Shown here in pieces: positions 8,474 to 18,057 of a DNA stretch of 63,883 bases. Position 1 is the stretch's first letter; every line of letters starts with the position of its first letter. The notes under the pieces are model-generated. The model was not told where the DNA came from. It saw only the letters and a list, made by a program, of their open reading frames with translations, and did no database searches. The stretch spans positions 1 to 63,883 of the forward strand of contig JAEUHW010000190.1 of the NCBI GenBank assembly GCA_016793245.1, given 5' to 3'. The stretch comes from Planctomycetota bacterium (GTDB lineage Bacteria > Planctomycetota > UBA1135 > JADKAF01). The translations under genes and the position numbers were made by a program.

Positions 8474-9377
8474 GCCACGCGAGCACCGTTCGATCGACGG
8501 CGTCACCGCCGGGGAAGCCCACGTGGCCTCCGCGGCCCCAGCGCACCTCCAAGCGCGGCGCGCGCGCGTACGGCTCGACCGCCGCGCGCGGCACCATCGG
8601 ATCGCGCGTCGCTCCCACGTAGAGCGCCGGCACGCGCAGCTCGGAGAGCCGCGGTGCGACCGTCGCTTGCGCGTCGTAGTCGGCGAGATCGCGGAAGCCG
8701 AAGCGCGGGACGACCGTGAGCGCATCCATCTCCGCGAGCGTCCGCGCGCGGGCGATCGCCGCGCGATCGAAGCCGAGCGAGCGCCGTGTGTCGGCGGCGA
8801 GCGCGATCGCGCGCATACCGCTCACGACGTGCCGGCGATAGAACACGGCCGCGCCGCGATCGAAGTAGGTGCGCCCCATGGCGAGATCGAGCGGCGCGCA
8901 GACGGCGGCGACGGCGACGAGGCGCGGATCGACGCGCTCGCACGCCGCCTTCAGCGCGACGTGCCCGCCGAGCGAGTAGCCGATCAAGTAGAGCTCTTCG
9001 TACGGCGCGAGCTCCGGGCTCGCGAGCGCCGCGTGCAGATCGTCGGTGAGGCCGGCGTGATAGATATCTTCGCCGCTGCGATCGGCGCCGCGCAGATTGA
9101 GCGAGAGCGCGGCGAAGCCCGCGCGCTGCGCGGCCTGGAACCCGCGCCACACGTACGGCGCGCTCGCGATGCCGCCGAGCCCGTGCACCACCACTACGCA
9201 ACCTCGCGCGCCCTCGCGCGGCGCGAAGAAGCCGGTGAGCCGCACCTCCCCGTGCCGCGCATCCGGCACGCGCACGGCGTAGTTCTCGCGCCGCCGCTCC
9301 GGCAACGCGCGCAATGACCCGAACGCCCACGGCGCCAGCGTCCACCAGTGCCCATGCCAACCCGCAGCGACCTTCAT
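8448..9377 (-). CDS. YheT-like alpha/beta-hydrolase
   Basis: A 309-residue alpha/beta-hydrolase of the YheT/EMB8 type. It shows VVVHGLGG (oxyanion region), the elbow GYSLGG with Ser135, and likely triad partners Asp259 (GATRDPMV) and His285 (GRGGHVGF). The LNLRGADRSG region fits the family's NxRG motif. No signal peptide is seen. The family's physiological substrate is unknown. The last 26 nt overlap the 3' end of the converging RND gene. The palindrome at 9392-9438 lies just upstream of its ATG and belongs to the 3' side of the next gene on the same strand. Confidence 0.85.
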   Translation of the reverse strand: MKVAAGWHGHWWTLAPWAFGSLRALPERRRENYAVRVPDARHGEVRLTGFFAPREGARGCVVVVHGLGGIASAPYVWRGFQAAQRAGFAALSLNLRGADRSGEDIYHAGLTDDLHAALASPELAPYEELYLIGYSLGGHVALKAACERVDPRLVAVAAVCAPLDLAMGRTYFDRGAAVFYRRHVVSGMRAIALAADTRRSLGFDRAAIARARTLAEMDALTVVPRFGFRDLADYDAQATVAPRLSELRVPALYVGATRDPMVPRAAVEPYARAPRLEVRWGRGGHVGFPGGDAVDRTVLAWLSAARARS

Positions 9378-9391
9378 GCCGAGAGCTTATC

Positions 9392-9438
9392 CCCCGTTGC
9401 ACAGTTGAGGTGCCTGGCACCTTAACTGTGCAACGGGG
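9392..9438. repeat. Palindromic element, copy A (core GGTGCCTGGCACC)
   Basis: A 47-nt inverted repeat centred on the T at 9415. The 23-nt left arm (9392-9414) and right arm (9416-9438) match at all but one position, which is a G:T-type wobble. The outer arm reads CCCCGTTGCACAGTT, different from copies B and C, but it is complementary to its own partner. It sits 8 nt past the stop of the minus-strand gene at 9447, so it could terminate that gene. Confidence 0.85.
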
Positions 9439-9446
9439 TGGAGGGG

Positions 9447-10676
9447 TCAGCGGGAGAGGCGGGAGACGCGCTCCAGGAGCTGGAGGGAGAAGAGGGCGCT
9501 CGAGGCGACGCCCAGCGCGCCGAGATCGCGGGCGAAGGGGCCGTCGGTCGCGAAGGGCTCGCCGGAGCTGCGATAGAGCGCGCCCAGGCTGCGCTCGAGC
9601 TCGGCGCTCCACGTGCTCCACGAAGTTCCGCCGGCTTGCAGCGTCGCGAGCGTGCCGAGCTGCCAGTAGAGCACGTCGTGCGAGCTACCGTCGGCGCTCG
9701 CGCGCGGAGGATGCGCGGCGAGGAACTCGGCCTGGCGTTCCAGGATCGAGCCCTCGCGCGGCGCCTCGCCGAGCAGGATGCGCGAGAACAGCGCCGCGGC
9801 CGTGGCGCTCTGCGATCCCGACTCGGGGTCGTGCGCGAGGCCTCCGATCGGCGTCGCGGCATCGAAGCCGGGAACCTCGCGCCCGACCGCGCCGGTCTCG
9901 GGATCCGTTCTCGCCTGCAAGGCCTCGCGCGTGCGCTCGAGGAGCGCGGGATCGAGCGCCAGCCCGGCCTCGCGTCCGGAAGAGAGCGCCAGCGTCGCCC
10001 AGACCGTCGTGAAGGGATCGCGCCCGAGATGCGTCGCCGCTGGATCCGCGGCGCCCCGTACCAAGTACGTCGCGGCCTGCTGCGCGTTCTCCGTCAGGTC
10101 CTTCCGCTCGAGGAGCTGCGCGCCCTCGAGCAGGGCCGTGGCCGCGAAGCCGTGGTTGAAGAGCGCCGCACCATCGTCGGCGCGGCCGATCAAGCCGGCG
10201 TTCGCGCCCTCGCCCTGCATGCGCTGCGTCAGGAACTCGAGGCCGCGCTCGATCGCGGCCTTGCTCTTCGGGTCCTGCGCGAAGCGCCCGTCGCTGAGCA
10301 GCGCGAGCAGCGCGAGGCCGGTCCAGCCCTCGCGGCGGAAGCTGGCACTCGTGCCCTCGAGCGCCATGCCGAAGCCGCCGTCCTCGTCCTGCTGTGAGAG
10401 CAGCCAAGCCTGCGTGCGCCGCAGCATGGCCTGGCGATCCGGACCGGGCTCCGCGGGAGCGTGGAGCGGCGCGCTCGGCGCCGTCGGCGCCTCGCTGGCT
10501 TGCCGCTCGCTCCGCCCGACCGGCTCCAGCGCGCTGCCGGGAACGCGCGCGTCCGATACACTCGCGAGCTCGCGGGCAGGTGGCGCTCCACCGTCCTCCG
10601 AGTGCAGCAGCCACCAGACAGCAACGGAGATCGCGCCGAGCAACGCGGCGGCGAGGAGGAGGCGGGCTCGGCTCAT
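9447..10676 (-). CDS. Membrane-anchored terpenoid-cyclase-like toroid protein
   Basis: A 409-residue protein with an N-terminal hydrophobic anchor (about 5-23), a Pro/Ala-rich linker to about residue 80, and a C-terminal domain with repeats of the prenyltransferase/squalene-oxidase toroid type. Units such as AWLLSQQDEDGGFG, with the QxxDGGF signature, and TRTDPETGAVG-like repeats are visible. Such proteins in planctomycetes are often annotated as prenyltransferase/squalene oxidase repeat proteins without a proven enzyme activity, and I see no DxDD or DCTAE cyclase motif. The ATG at 10676 was chosen because it begins the signal anchor; the open frame upstream is unrelated in composition. Confidence 0.75.
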   Translation of the reverse strand: MSRARLLLAAALLGAISVAVWWLLHSEDGGAPPARELASVSDARVPGSALEPVGRSERQASEAPTAPSAPLHAPAEPGPDRQAMLRRTQAWLLSQQDEDGGFGMALEGTSASFRREGWTGLALLALLSDGRFAQDPKSKAAIERGLEFLTQRMQGEGANAGLIGRADDGAALFNHGFAATALLEGAQLLERKDLTENAQQAATYLVRGAADPAATHLGRDPFTTVWATLALSSGREAGLALDPALLERTREALQARTDPETGAVGREVPGFDAATPIGGLAHDPESGSQSATAAALFSRILLGEAPREGSILERQAEFLAAHPPRASADGSSHDVLYWQLGTLATLQAGGTSWSTWSAELERSLGALYRSSGEPFATDGPFARDLGALGVASSALFSLQLLERVSRLSR

Positions 10677-10708
10677 GGGCGCGCCAACGCCGCGCGCGTC
10701 GCGCCGGT

Positions 10709-12733
10709 TCACATCGGCGTCAGCAGCTCGCGCACACCGGCGACCACGGCCTCGGCAGTCATGCCGAAGCGCGCCAAGTTCTCGCTGCCCGGCGCGGAGG
10801 CGCCGTAGCGGTCGATGCCGAGGATCACCCCGCACGGACCGACCCAGCGATGCCAGCCGAACGAGACGCCCGCTTCGATCGCGAGCCGCGTCCAGAGCTG
10901 CGGCGGCAGCACGTGCTCGCGATAGGCCTTGGGTTGCGCTTCGAATTGCTCCCAGCACGGCATCGAGACGACGCGCACGGGGATGCCGATCTCCTCCAAG
11001 AGCTCGTAGGCCGCGAGCGCGACGTGCACCTCGGAGCCGCTCGCCATCACGACGGCCTTCGGATGCGCGCCGCGGCGCGGATCGAGCAGCACGTAGCCGC
11101 CGCGCGCAGCCTCGTGCTGCGGCGCGCAGCGCGTGCGATCGAGCACGGGCAGGTTCTGGCGCGAGAGCACGAGCGCCGTGGGCCCGCTCGTGCGCTGCAA
11201 CGCCTCCAGCCACGCGACAGCCGTCTCGGTCGCGTCCGCGGGGCGCCAGAGATGCACATTCGGCATCGAGCGCAGGCTCGCGAGCTGCTCGACCGGCTGA
11301 TGCGTCGGGCCGTCCTCGCCGACGGCGATGGAGTCGTGCGTCCAGACGTAGAGCGCGGGCAGGTGATTCAACGCCGCGAGCCGCACCGAGGGGCGCATGT
11401 AGTCGGCGAAGACGAAGAAGGTCGAGCCGAAGGGCCGCACTCCGCCGTGCCAGCACATGCCGTTCAGGATCCCGCCCATCGCGTGCTCGCGCACGCCGAA
11501 GTGCAAGTTCCTACCGACGTGCCCCTGCGCGTCGAAGTCCTCGTCCTTCGAGAGCCGCGTCTTCGTCGACTCGGAGAGATCCGCGTCGCCGCCGAGCAGC
11601 CACGGCACCTTTCCCGCGAGCGCGTTCAGCACCTGGCCGCCGGCGACGCGCGTCGCGAGCTCCTTGCCGGGCTCGAAGTTCGGGAGAGCCATCTCCAAGT
11701 TCGCAGGCAGCATCTGCTTCTCCGCCGCGCGCCACTCGTCGGCGAGCTCGGGGAACTCCGCCGCCCACGCCGCGAAGCGCGCTTCCCAGCGCCGCCGCTC
11801 GCCCTTCCCGCGCTCCGCGGCGACCGCGAAGTGAGCGCGCACGGCGTCGGGCACGAAGAAGCTCTCGCCGCTGTGGGGCCAGCCCAGCGCCTGCTTCGTC
11901 GCGAGCGCTTCCTCCGCGCCGAGCGGCGCGCCGTGCGCCTTGGCACTCCCGGCCTTCTTCGGCGAGCCGAAGCCGATCGTCGTGTGCACGATGATGAGCG
12001 TCGGGCGCTTCGTCTCGGCGCGCGCCGCTTCGATCGCGCGATCGAGGGCCTCGAGATCGCGGTCGCCGTCCTCGACGCGCAGCACCTTCCAGCCGTAGCC
12101 CTCGAAGCGCTGCTCGATGTCCTCGGAGAACGAGAGCGACGCGGGCCCGTCGAGCGTGATGTCGTTCGCGTCGTAGAGCCAGTGGAGCTTGCCCAGGCAG
12201 AGATGCCCCGCGAGCGAGGCGGCCTCGTGCGAGATGCCCTCCATCAAGTCGCCGTCGGAGACGAGCGCCCAGGTGTGGTGATCGACGATCGTGTGGCCGC
12301 TTCGGTTGTAGCGCGCGGCGCGCCAGCGTTCGGCGAGCGCCATGCCCACCGAGTTCGCCGTGCCTTGGCCGAGCGGGCCGGTGGTCGCTTCGACGCCCGG
12401 CGTGAGGCCGGCCTCGGGATGCCCGGGCGTCTTCGAGCCCCACTGGCGGAAGCGCTGCAGCTCCGCCATCGGCAGGTCGAAGCCCGCGAGGTGCAGCAGC
12501 GAGTAGAGCAGCGCCGAGCCGTGACCCGCGCTCAGCACGAAGCGATCGCGATCGGGCCAGCTCGGCTGCGTCGGATCGAAGCGCAAGGTGCGCTGCCAAA
12601 GCGAGAAGGCCATCGGGGCTGCCCCGAGGGGCAGGCCCGGATGGCCCGATTGCGCGCGCTCAATCGCGTCGATCGCGAGGCAGCGCAGAGCGTTCACGGA
12701 GAGGAGATCGATCGACGTTCCGCTGGGCTCCAT
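10709..12733 (-). CDS. tkt: Transketolase
   Basis: A 674-residue TPP-dependent transketolase, which moves two-carbon units in the non-oxidative pentose phosphate pathway. It is full length for the family. [19 protein letters not shown] opens the protein, [14 protein letters not shown] follows, and the TPP/Mg motif runs from SDGDLMEG to DAND. The pyrimidine domain carries [17 protein letters not shown], and the C-terminal domain ends near the stop. The ATG at 12733 fits the family N-terminus and has GAGAGG just upstream; the longer frame adds an unrelated leader. It starts 25 nt after the stop of the DUF4340 gene and is probably transcribed with the upstream Gld-like operon. Confidence 0.95.
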   Translation of the reverse strand: MEPSGTSIDLLSVNALRCLAIDAIERAQSGHPGLPLGAAPMAFSLWQRTLRFDPTQPSWPDRDRFVLSAGHGSALLYSLLHLAGFDLPMAELQRFRQWGSKTPGHPEAGLTPGVEATTGPLGQGTANSVGMALAERWRAARYNRSGHTIVDHHTWALVSDGDLMEGISHEAASLAGHLCLGKLHWLYDANDITLDGPASLSFSEDIEQRFEGYGWKVLRVEDGDRDLEALDRAIEAARAETKRPTLIIVHTTIGFGSPKKAGSAKAHGAPLGAEEALATKQALGWPHSGESFFVPDAVRAHFAVAAERGKGERRRWEARFAAWAAEFPELADEWRAAEKQMLPANLEMALPNFEPGKELATRVAGGQVLNALAGKVPWLLGGDADLSESTKTRLSKDEDFDAQGHVGRNLHFGVREHAMGGILNGMCWHGGVRPFGSTFFVFADYMRPSVRLAALNHLPALYVWTHDSIAVGEDGPTHQPVEQLASLRSMPNVHLWRPADATETAVAWLEALQRTSGPTALVLSRQNLPVLDRTRCAPQHEAARGGYVLLDPRRGAHPKAVVMASGSEVHVALAAYELLEEIGIPVRVVSMPCWEQFEAQPKAYREHVLPPQLWTRLAIEAGVSFGWHRWVGPCGVILGIDRYGASAPGSENLARFGMTAEAVVAGVRELLTPM

Positions 12734-12758
12734 CGCTGCCTCTCGGCTGAAGGATTGC

Positions 12759-14471
12759 TTATTCGTCCCCGCCTCCGGGGAGCGGAGGCGGCGTCCCACC
12801 GCTCTCGCCACCGGGCGGAACGGGCGGGCCGGCCTCGGGGGCCTTCACCACGTCGGCGCGCTTCACGCGCAGCTTGTCGAAGCTCGCCGCGTCGATGACG
12901 TAGTACCAGGGTTCGAAGCGCTTCGCGAGCTTCGCGACCTCCTTCTTGCCCTCTTCCTCCTTCTTCTCCGCGGCGACCCAGTCGTCGTAGAGCTTGCGGA
13001 AGGTGCCGACCTGCTCCAGCGCCTTGCTGTCGATGTCTGAGTTCTCGCCGTCACCACCGATCGCGCCGTCGGCGCCGAGCGCCGCGAGCACGTAGGTGTT
13101 GGTGGCCTCGTCGTAGGTGTAGGAGAGCTCCTTCCCCCACGCGTCCTTCGGCAGCTCCTTCAAGCCCGCCGCCGCGTCGGTCGTGAGCTCTTGGAGCGCC
13201 TTCGGGAACTTCGACTCGTGCGCGTCGCGGTACTTCGCGAGCGCATCGCTCACCTGCTGGATCGCGTCGCGCGAGCTCTCGCGCTTCTTCACCAGGTCCT
13301 CGGCGGGCTTCGGCTCGGTCGGCTTCGCGATGCCCGTCGGGTCGAACTCGACGGAGACCAGGAGATAGCGGTTGGGCTTCACGCCCTCCTTCTTCTCCTC
13401 GCCTTCCTTCTTCGCGCCCTCGTCCTCGCTGCCGGCGCTCAGCGACTCCTCGTCGCCGTAGACGACCTGCCCGAAGCGCAGGGTGTACTTCACGCCCTTG
13501 TTGGTGACGGCGATCAGCTCGCCCTCGTCGGACTTGAGGTCCCCGCCCTTCACGGCGTAGAAGCCGCGGCGCGCGAGCCAGTCGGCGATCGCCTGCGCTT
13601 CGAAGCCGCGCGCGGTCTTCAGCTCCGCGGTGATCCCCTCGGGCTTCTGACGCACGCCGACGATCTGAATCCGATCGAGCTCGGCACCCGCGTCGCGGAC
13701 CTTGTCCTCCTTCATCTCCTCGCCGGGCTGGAGATCGGAGAGGGTCCACTTGTAGTCCTTCTTCGCGAACTCGAGCTTCTCGCCCGGCACGAGGATCATC
13801 TGGGTCTCGTCGACGCTGTGGTTGTCGAAGACCAGCTTCTCCACGTCGTAGGACTGGACCTTGAGGAGGTCCTTCTCGATCCAGTCACCGAAGGCGGTGC
13901 TGAGCTCGCTCGGGATCGCCGCGGTGTAGACGCGCTTCTTGCCGGGCTCGCGCACGAAGCGCAGGCCCTGCTCGCCGCCGCCCTCCTCGCGGACCTTGTT
14001 GCCGAGGATCAGCGCAGCGAGCTCGTTCCCGGCCGTGTCGCGGAAGATCACCTTCTGCCCGCGGCCCGTGGAGTCGAGCGACTCGTCGCTCGGATCGACG
14101 ACGCCGAAGCGCGCGTGATCGCTCGCGTTGTCCGAGCGCACGCCCTTCTTCGCGAGGCCGATGAAGAGGCCCGCCGCCTTGCCCATGCGCTCCTCCGCAT
14201 CGGCCGGATAGCCGTAGTGCGAGGGGATGGTCCAGCGCCCGTCCTTCTTCTCGACGGCGAAGGGCTTGATGATGGTGCCGGTCTTGTCGAGCGCGGTCAC
14301 CTCGAGCTTCGCCGCCTGCCCGGGCTCGGTGAAGCCGGGGAAGAAGAGCGAGCCCTCCTCGCGGAAGAACTCGGGCTCGCGCGCGCCGGGGCGCGTGACG
14401 AGGGCCAGCGCGACGAGACCGACCGCGCTGCCGAGGAAGATGCCGGTACGAGTCCAGGGGTTGCCGCTCAT
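12759..14471 (-). CDS. DUF4340 protein with an embedded GspG-like module
   Basis: A 570-residue protein with one N-terminal TM segment (about 11-25), then DUF4340 domains of the sort that accompany GldG-type ABC systems. They contain repeated blocks like [14 protein letters not shown] and [11 protein letters not shown]. At about residues 400-485 it carries a segment like the C-terminal part of type II secretion pseudopilin Gsp[36 protein letters not shown], then [17 protein letters not shown], which resembles the GspG calcium site. The tail is Pro/Gly-rich. It overlaps the upstream permease gene by 4 nt (ATGA), so the two are translationally coupled. The function of the added module is unknown. 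Confidence 0.82.
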   Translation of the reverse strand: MSGNPWTRTGIFLGSAVGLVALALVTRPGAREPEFFREEGSLFFPGFTEPGQAAKLEVTALDKTGTIIKPFAVEKKDGRWTIPSHYGYPADAEERMGKAAGLFIGLAKKGVRSDNASDHARFGVVDPSDESLDSTGRGQKVIFRDTAGNELAALILGNKVREEGGGEQGLRFVREPGKKRVYTAAIPSELSTAFGDWIEKDLLKVQSYDVEKLVFDNHSVDETQMILVPGEKLEFAKKDYKWTLSDLQPGEEMKEDKVRDAGAELDRIQIVGVRQKPEGITAELKTARGFEAQAIADWLARRGFYAVKGGDLKSDEGELIAVTNKGVKYTLRFGQVVYGDEESLSAGSEDEGAKKEGEEKKEGVKPNRYLLVSVEFDPTGIAKPTEPKPAEDLVKKRESSRDAIQQVSDALAKYRDAHESKFPKALQELTTDAAAGLKELPKDAWGKELSYTYDEATNTYVLAALGADGAIGGDGENSDIDSKALEQVGTFRKLYDDWVAAEKKEEEGKKEVAKLAKRFEPWYYVIDAASFDKLRVKRADVVKAPEAGPPVPPGGESGGTPPPLPGGGDE

Positions 14472-17173
14472 GCCACACCTGCCTTCAGTCGCGCGGCCGG
14501 GATCGCTTCGCGTTCCCGCGCGCGCTTCGAGAGGAACACCAAGAAGCCCACGATGATGGAGAGGACCGGCGAGATGCCGATGCCGAGCCAGGTGTAGAAG
14601 TTGCGGATCTCCTTCTGCTCGTTGTGCTGCTTCGAGGTGGCCTCCTCGATCTTGCGCTCCTTCGCATCGTTGATCTGCGCCTTCACGAGGTCCAGGCGTC
14701 GCTGCTCGACTTCCTGCACCGAACGGATCTGGATGGCCTTCGACTGATCGTCGAGCTCCGTCGACTGCTCGATCTTCTTCACCGCCGCGTCGAGGCTGGC
14801 CTGCGCCTTGTCGAGCGCCTCCTTCGCCGCGTCCTCGGCCTTCTCCTTCTCCTGGATGAAGGCCTGCTTCGAGATCTCGCTGCGCTCTTCGATCGTCGTG
14901 AGCGTGCGCTGCAGGGGCCGGCGCTTGCGGAGCTCGACGAACGCACGATCGCCCGCGAGCTCGTCGATCGCGTTCAACGCGAAGGTGACGTTGTCGAAGT
15001 TGAACAGCGAGCCCGGTCCGCCGCGCATCGCGAAGAACTCGTCGGAGATCATGTCGACGTCGGCGACGAAGACGAGATCGATCGGCTTGCTGTCCTCCGG
15101 CTTCAGCTTGCCGCGCACGCGGCAGGCCATCGCGCGATCGGCGCGGATCATGCGACGGATCGGCGGATTCGCATCGAACTCGGGCATGCCGAACATGTTC
15201 GAACGCTGGAAGCTCTGGAAGCTCGTCGTGCCGGAAGTCGCCGACGAGCCGAGGAGGGGCTTCCACTGCAAGCCGCTCGCGCCGCTCGATTCGACCTCTC
15301 CGGCCCAGAGGAGAGCGACCTCCTGGAGCCCGGAGGAGATCGCCTCCTCGCCGTTGAACGGCATGCGGCCGCGCGAGTCCTTGCCGACGAACACGATGGC
15401 CGGCGAGATGCGGCCCTCGAACTGCGGGTGCGGGTTGTAGAGGTCCCACACCACGTTCGTCATCGGCCAGCGGATGCCGAGCTCGTTCAGAAGACCGGTG
15501 AAGTCGCCCTTCGGCTCGGGCTGATCCTGGCCGCCGCCGAACATCGGGTTCTGGTTCTTCGAGCGGCGCTGGTCATTGGCGCCGTTCCCCATCGCGCTGA
15601 CGGGCAGCGGATCGTCGAACCAGACGACCGGATGCCCGGCCTTGATGTAGGCGCCGAAGCGGTCGAGCTGCGCCTGCGGCAGCGTGTTCGCCAGCGGCGC
15701 GAGCAGCACGTCGAGATCGGCGGGGTAATCCTTCTCCGGATCCACCTGGACCACTTCGTACTGGAGCTTCAGATCGCGCACGACCTGCCAGGGCGGCAGC
15801 GAGCGCATCGCCTGCATGTCGAAGCCGCCCATCAGGTCGAGGTCGGTCTTCAGCACGCCGAGCTTGCGGCGCTTGGTCTGCGCGACCGACCGGATGGAAC
15901 GCGTGATCTCGTACTCGACGCTCAGGCGATTGGAGAGGAACGGAATCACGTTCTCCTCGGCGCCGCAGGTCACGGCGAGGCCGAGGTAGACCGAGAACTT
16001 CTTCGGAGCTCCGTCCTCTTCACCTTCGATCTCGGCCGCTTGGATCCCGTACTTCTGCTCCGCGGCCCGAGCCTCATCGGAGTAGCGCTCGCACTCGACG
16101 AGGCGCACGCGGACCTTGCCGCCGCTCTTGCCCTCGTAGCTGCGCAGGAGGTTCTCCACGTCGCGGCGCACCGCGAGGAGCTGCTTGGGGACCTCGGGCG
16201 AGAGGAACGCCTCGACGTTCACCGGACGCTCCGGATCGAGCCCGTCGAGCACCGCGACCGTCTGTTCGCTCAGCGAGTGGATGCCCTCGCTCGTGGCGTC
16301 GATCTTCCCGCCGAGATTGCTCATCAGGAAGGTGGCGCCGAGCGCCGCGGCGCCGAGCGCCACGAAGCGCAGCGAGAGATGGACCGGCTCGCCGCCGCGC
16401 CAGTGCCGGCGCGAGAGCAGGAGGAGGTTGAAGTAGAGGAACGCCGCGATCATCCCGCCGTAGAGCACCAGCGCGGAGATCGAGATCAGGCCGCGCGACA
16501 TCTCGCCAAAGAGCGCCACCGGGAAGTTCAGCAGCCACGCGCGGATGAGATCCGCCGAGAAGAAGAGGCTGAAGAGCTGCTCGGCGTACACCACCGCGCC
16601 GCAGAGCACCGCACCGAGGATGAACGAGACGGTGAGGTTCGCGGAGAGCTGCGAGCCGACCATGCCCGCGCCGATCAGCGCGAGCCCGAGCAGCCAGTAG
16701 CCCAGGTAGTTCGAGACGACGAGGAAGCCGTCGGGATTGCCGAGGAACCAGAGCAGCGCGACCTGCGGGATCGTGAACGCCAGCGTGGTCGAGTAGATGG
16801 CCGCGGCGGCCAGGTACTTGCCGAGCACGATGTGCAGATCGCTCGCGGGCAGGGTGAGCAGGAGCTCCTCCGTGCCCGAGGCGCGTTCCGCGGCCCAGAT
16901 GCTCATCGTGATCGCGGGGATCAGCACGACGAGCAGCATCGGGAAGACGGCGTTCAGGCTGTCCAGGCTCGCCGCGTTGTTCTGGAAGAACGCGGACGAG
17001 AAGAGGAAGAGCGCGCAGAGCACGACGAAGATCGTGACGAAGACGTAGCCCGCGGGGTTGCCGAACCACGAGCGCGCGTCGCGCTTCGCGATCGCGCGCA
17101 CGATCGACCAACCCTTCGGCTGGCCGAGCGACGGCGCGCTCGCGCCAGCCGCAGCAGCGGAAGAAATGCTCAT
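14468..17173 (-). CDS. GldF-GldG-like fused ABC permease/auxiliary protein
   Basis: A 901-residue fusion. Residues about 1-300 form an ABC-2 type permease with six or more TM helices (for example VFVTIFVVLCALFLFSSAFF), including the family stretch MSIWAAERASGTEELLLTLP. Residues about 300-740 form a GldG-like extracytoplasmic ABC auxiliary domain (SEQTVAVLDGLDPERPVNVE, then VIPFLSNRLSVEYEITRSIR). A long coiled coil at about 755-858 and a final TM at about 862-882 follow. In Bacteroidetes GldF and GldG are separate proteins of the gliding/secretion ABC transporter; here they are one chain. It lies 1 nt downstream of the ATPase gene. Confidence 0.88.
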   Translation of the reverse strand: MSISSAAAAGASAPSLGQPKGWSIVRAIAKRDARSWFGNPAGYVFVTIFVVLCALFLFSSAFFQNNAASLDSLNAVFPMLLVVLIPAITMSIWAAERASGTEELLLTLPASDLHIVLGKYLAAAAIYSTTLAFTIPQVALLWFLGNPDGFLVVSNYLGYWLLGLALIGAGMVGSQLSANLTVSFILGAVLCGAVVYAEQLFSLFFSADLIRAWLLNFPVALFGEMSRGLISISALVLYGGMIAAFLYFNLLLLSRRHWRGGEPVHLSLRFVALGAAALGATFLMSNLGGKIDATSEGIHSLSEQTVAVLDGLDPERPVNVEAFLSPEVPKQLLAVRRDVENLLRSYEGKSGGKVRVRLVECERYSDEARAAEQKYGIQAAEIEGEEDGAPKKFSVYLGLAVTCGAEENVIPFLSNRLSVEYEITRSIRSVAQTKRRKLGVLKTDLDLMGGFDMQAMRSLPPWQVVRDLKLQYEVVQVDPEKDYPADLDVLLAPLANTLPQAQLDRFGAYIKAGHPVVWFDDPLPVSAMGNGANDQRRSKNQNPMFGGGQDQPEPKGDFTGLLNELGIRWPMTNVVWDLYNPHPQFEGRISPAIVFVGKDSRGRMPFNGEEAISSGLQEVALLWAGEVESSGASGLQWKPLLGSSATSGTTSFQSFQRSNMFGMPEFDANPPIRRMIRADRAMACRVRGKLKPEDSKPIDLVFVADVDMISDEFFAMRGGPGSLFNFDNVTFALNAIDELAGDRAFVELRKRRPLQRTLTTIEERSEISKQAFIQEKEKAEDAAKEALDKAQASLDAAVKKIEQSTELDDQSKAIQIRSVQEVEQRRLDLVKAQINDAKERKIEEATSKQHNEQKEIRNFYTWLGIGISPVLSIIVGFLVFLSKRAREREAIPAARLKAGVA

Positions 17174-17174
17174 C

Positions 17175-17906
17175 TCAGGCGGCTCCCGTCATCTTGTGGA
17201 AGGCTTGGTCGAGATCGCCACCGCCGCGCGCGCGCAGCTCCTTCGGCGTCCCGTCGAACACGAGTCGACCACCGGCGACCAGCAGCACGCGGTCCGCGAC
17301 GGCATCGACTTCCTGGAGGATGTGCGTGGAGAGCAGCAAGGTGCGCTTCTCCCCGAGCTTCTTGATCGTCTCGCGCATGTGCAGGATCTGGTTCGGATCG
17401 AGGCCCGAGGTGGGCTCGTCCAGGATCAGCACCTCGGGCTCGTGCAGCAGCACCTGCGCCATGCCGACGCGCTGGCGATAGCCCTTCGAGAGCTTGTGGA
17501 TCGGCTTCTCGAGCACCTCCTGCAGCGAGCAGGTCTCCACGACTTCGGCGAAGCGCTCGCGCATCTTCTGCGAGGAGAGCCCGCGGGCCTCGCCGAAGAA
17601 GTGCAGCAGCGCGCGCGGCGTCATGTCGGGATAGAGGGGCCCGTTCTCGGGCAGGTAGCCCAGGCTGCGCGCGGCGCGGATGCGATCTTCCTGGACATCG
17701 ATCCCGGCGATGCGGGCGTGTCCCTTGGAAGGCGCGAGGAAGCCCGTCAAGATCTTCATCGTCGTGGACTTCCCGGCCCCGTTGGGGCCGAGGAACGCGA
17801 CGATCTCGCCGGCCTGCACCTGGAAGCTGATGTCCTGGATCGCGGCGAAGCTGCCGTAGAACTTCGACAGACTTTCGGCCTCGATCATCGGCCTCGATGC
17901 GGTCAT
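17175..17906 (-). CDS. ABC transporter ATP-binding protein, GldA-like
   Basis: A 243-residue ABC ATPase with Walker A GPNGAGKST (40-48), Q-loop region YLPENGPLYPDMT, signature LSKGYRQRVG, Walker B VLILDEPTSGLDP and switch His in STHILQE. The signature and ENGPLYPDM region resemble GldA/ABC-2 ATPases, and the next gene supplies a matching fused permease. The ATG at 17906 has GGAG upstream; the open frame above it is unrelated. It is the first gene of the operon ATPase, permease fusion, DUF4340 protein, transketolase, and is divergent from the epimerase gene at 18058. Confidence 0.92.
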   Translation of the reverse strand: MTASRPMIEAESLSKFYGSFAAIQDISFQVQAGEIVAFLGPNGAGKSTTMKILTGFLAPSKGHARIAGIDVQEDRIRAARSLGYLPENGPLYPDMTPRALLHFFGEARGLSSQKMRERFAEVVETCSLQEVLEKPIHKLSKGYRQRVGMAQVLLHEPEVLILDEPTSGLDPNQILHMRETIKKLGEKRTLLLSTHILQEVDAVADRVLLVAGGRLVFDGTPKELRARGGGDLDQAFHKMTGAA

Positions 17907-18057
17907 TGTTGATCTCCGGATGTCGTTCGTACGCCAGAGCTGCGGGGGGTCTGCACCCCGCGGAGGGCGAACATTAAGGGGAGCTACGCTCAAGCGGTCA
18001 AGCGCGTTGGCGAGCTCTCGGGCATCCATTTCGCCGAAGCGCGGAGAAAGGCTCCCC
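17907..18057. promoter_or_regulatory. Divergent intergenic region with hairpin
   Basis: The 151-nt gap must hold the promoters for the leftward ABC operon and the rightward epimerase. A 6-bp stem GCGGGG (17942-17947)/CCCCGC (17956-17961) lies in it and could be an operator or leader structure. No clear -35/-10 pair stands out. GGAGAAAGG about 14 nt before the ATG at 18058 is the likely ribosome binding site. Confidence 0.3.

Noticed and set aside
14624..17365. A 913-residue plus-strand open frame opposite the GldF-GldG fusion
   Set aside because: Antisense shadow; composition reflects codon bias of the real gene.
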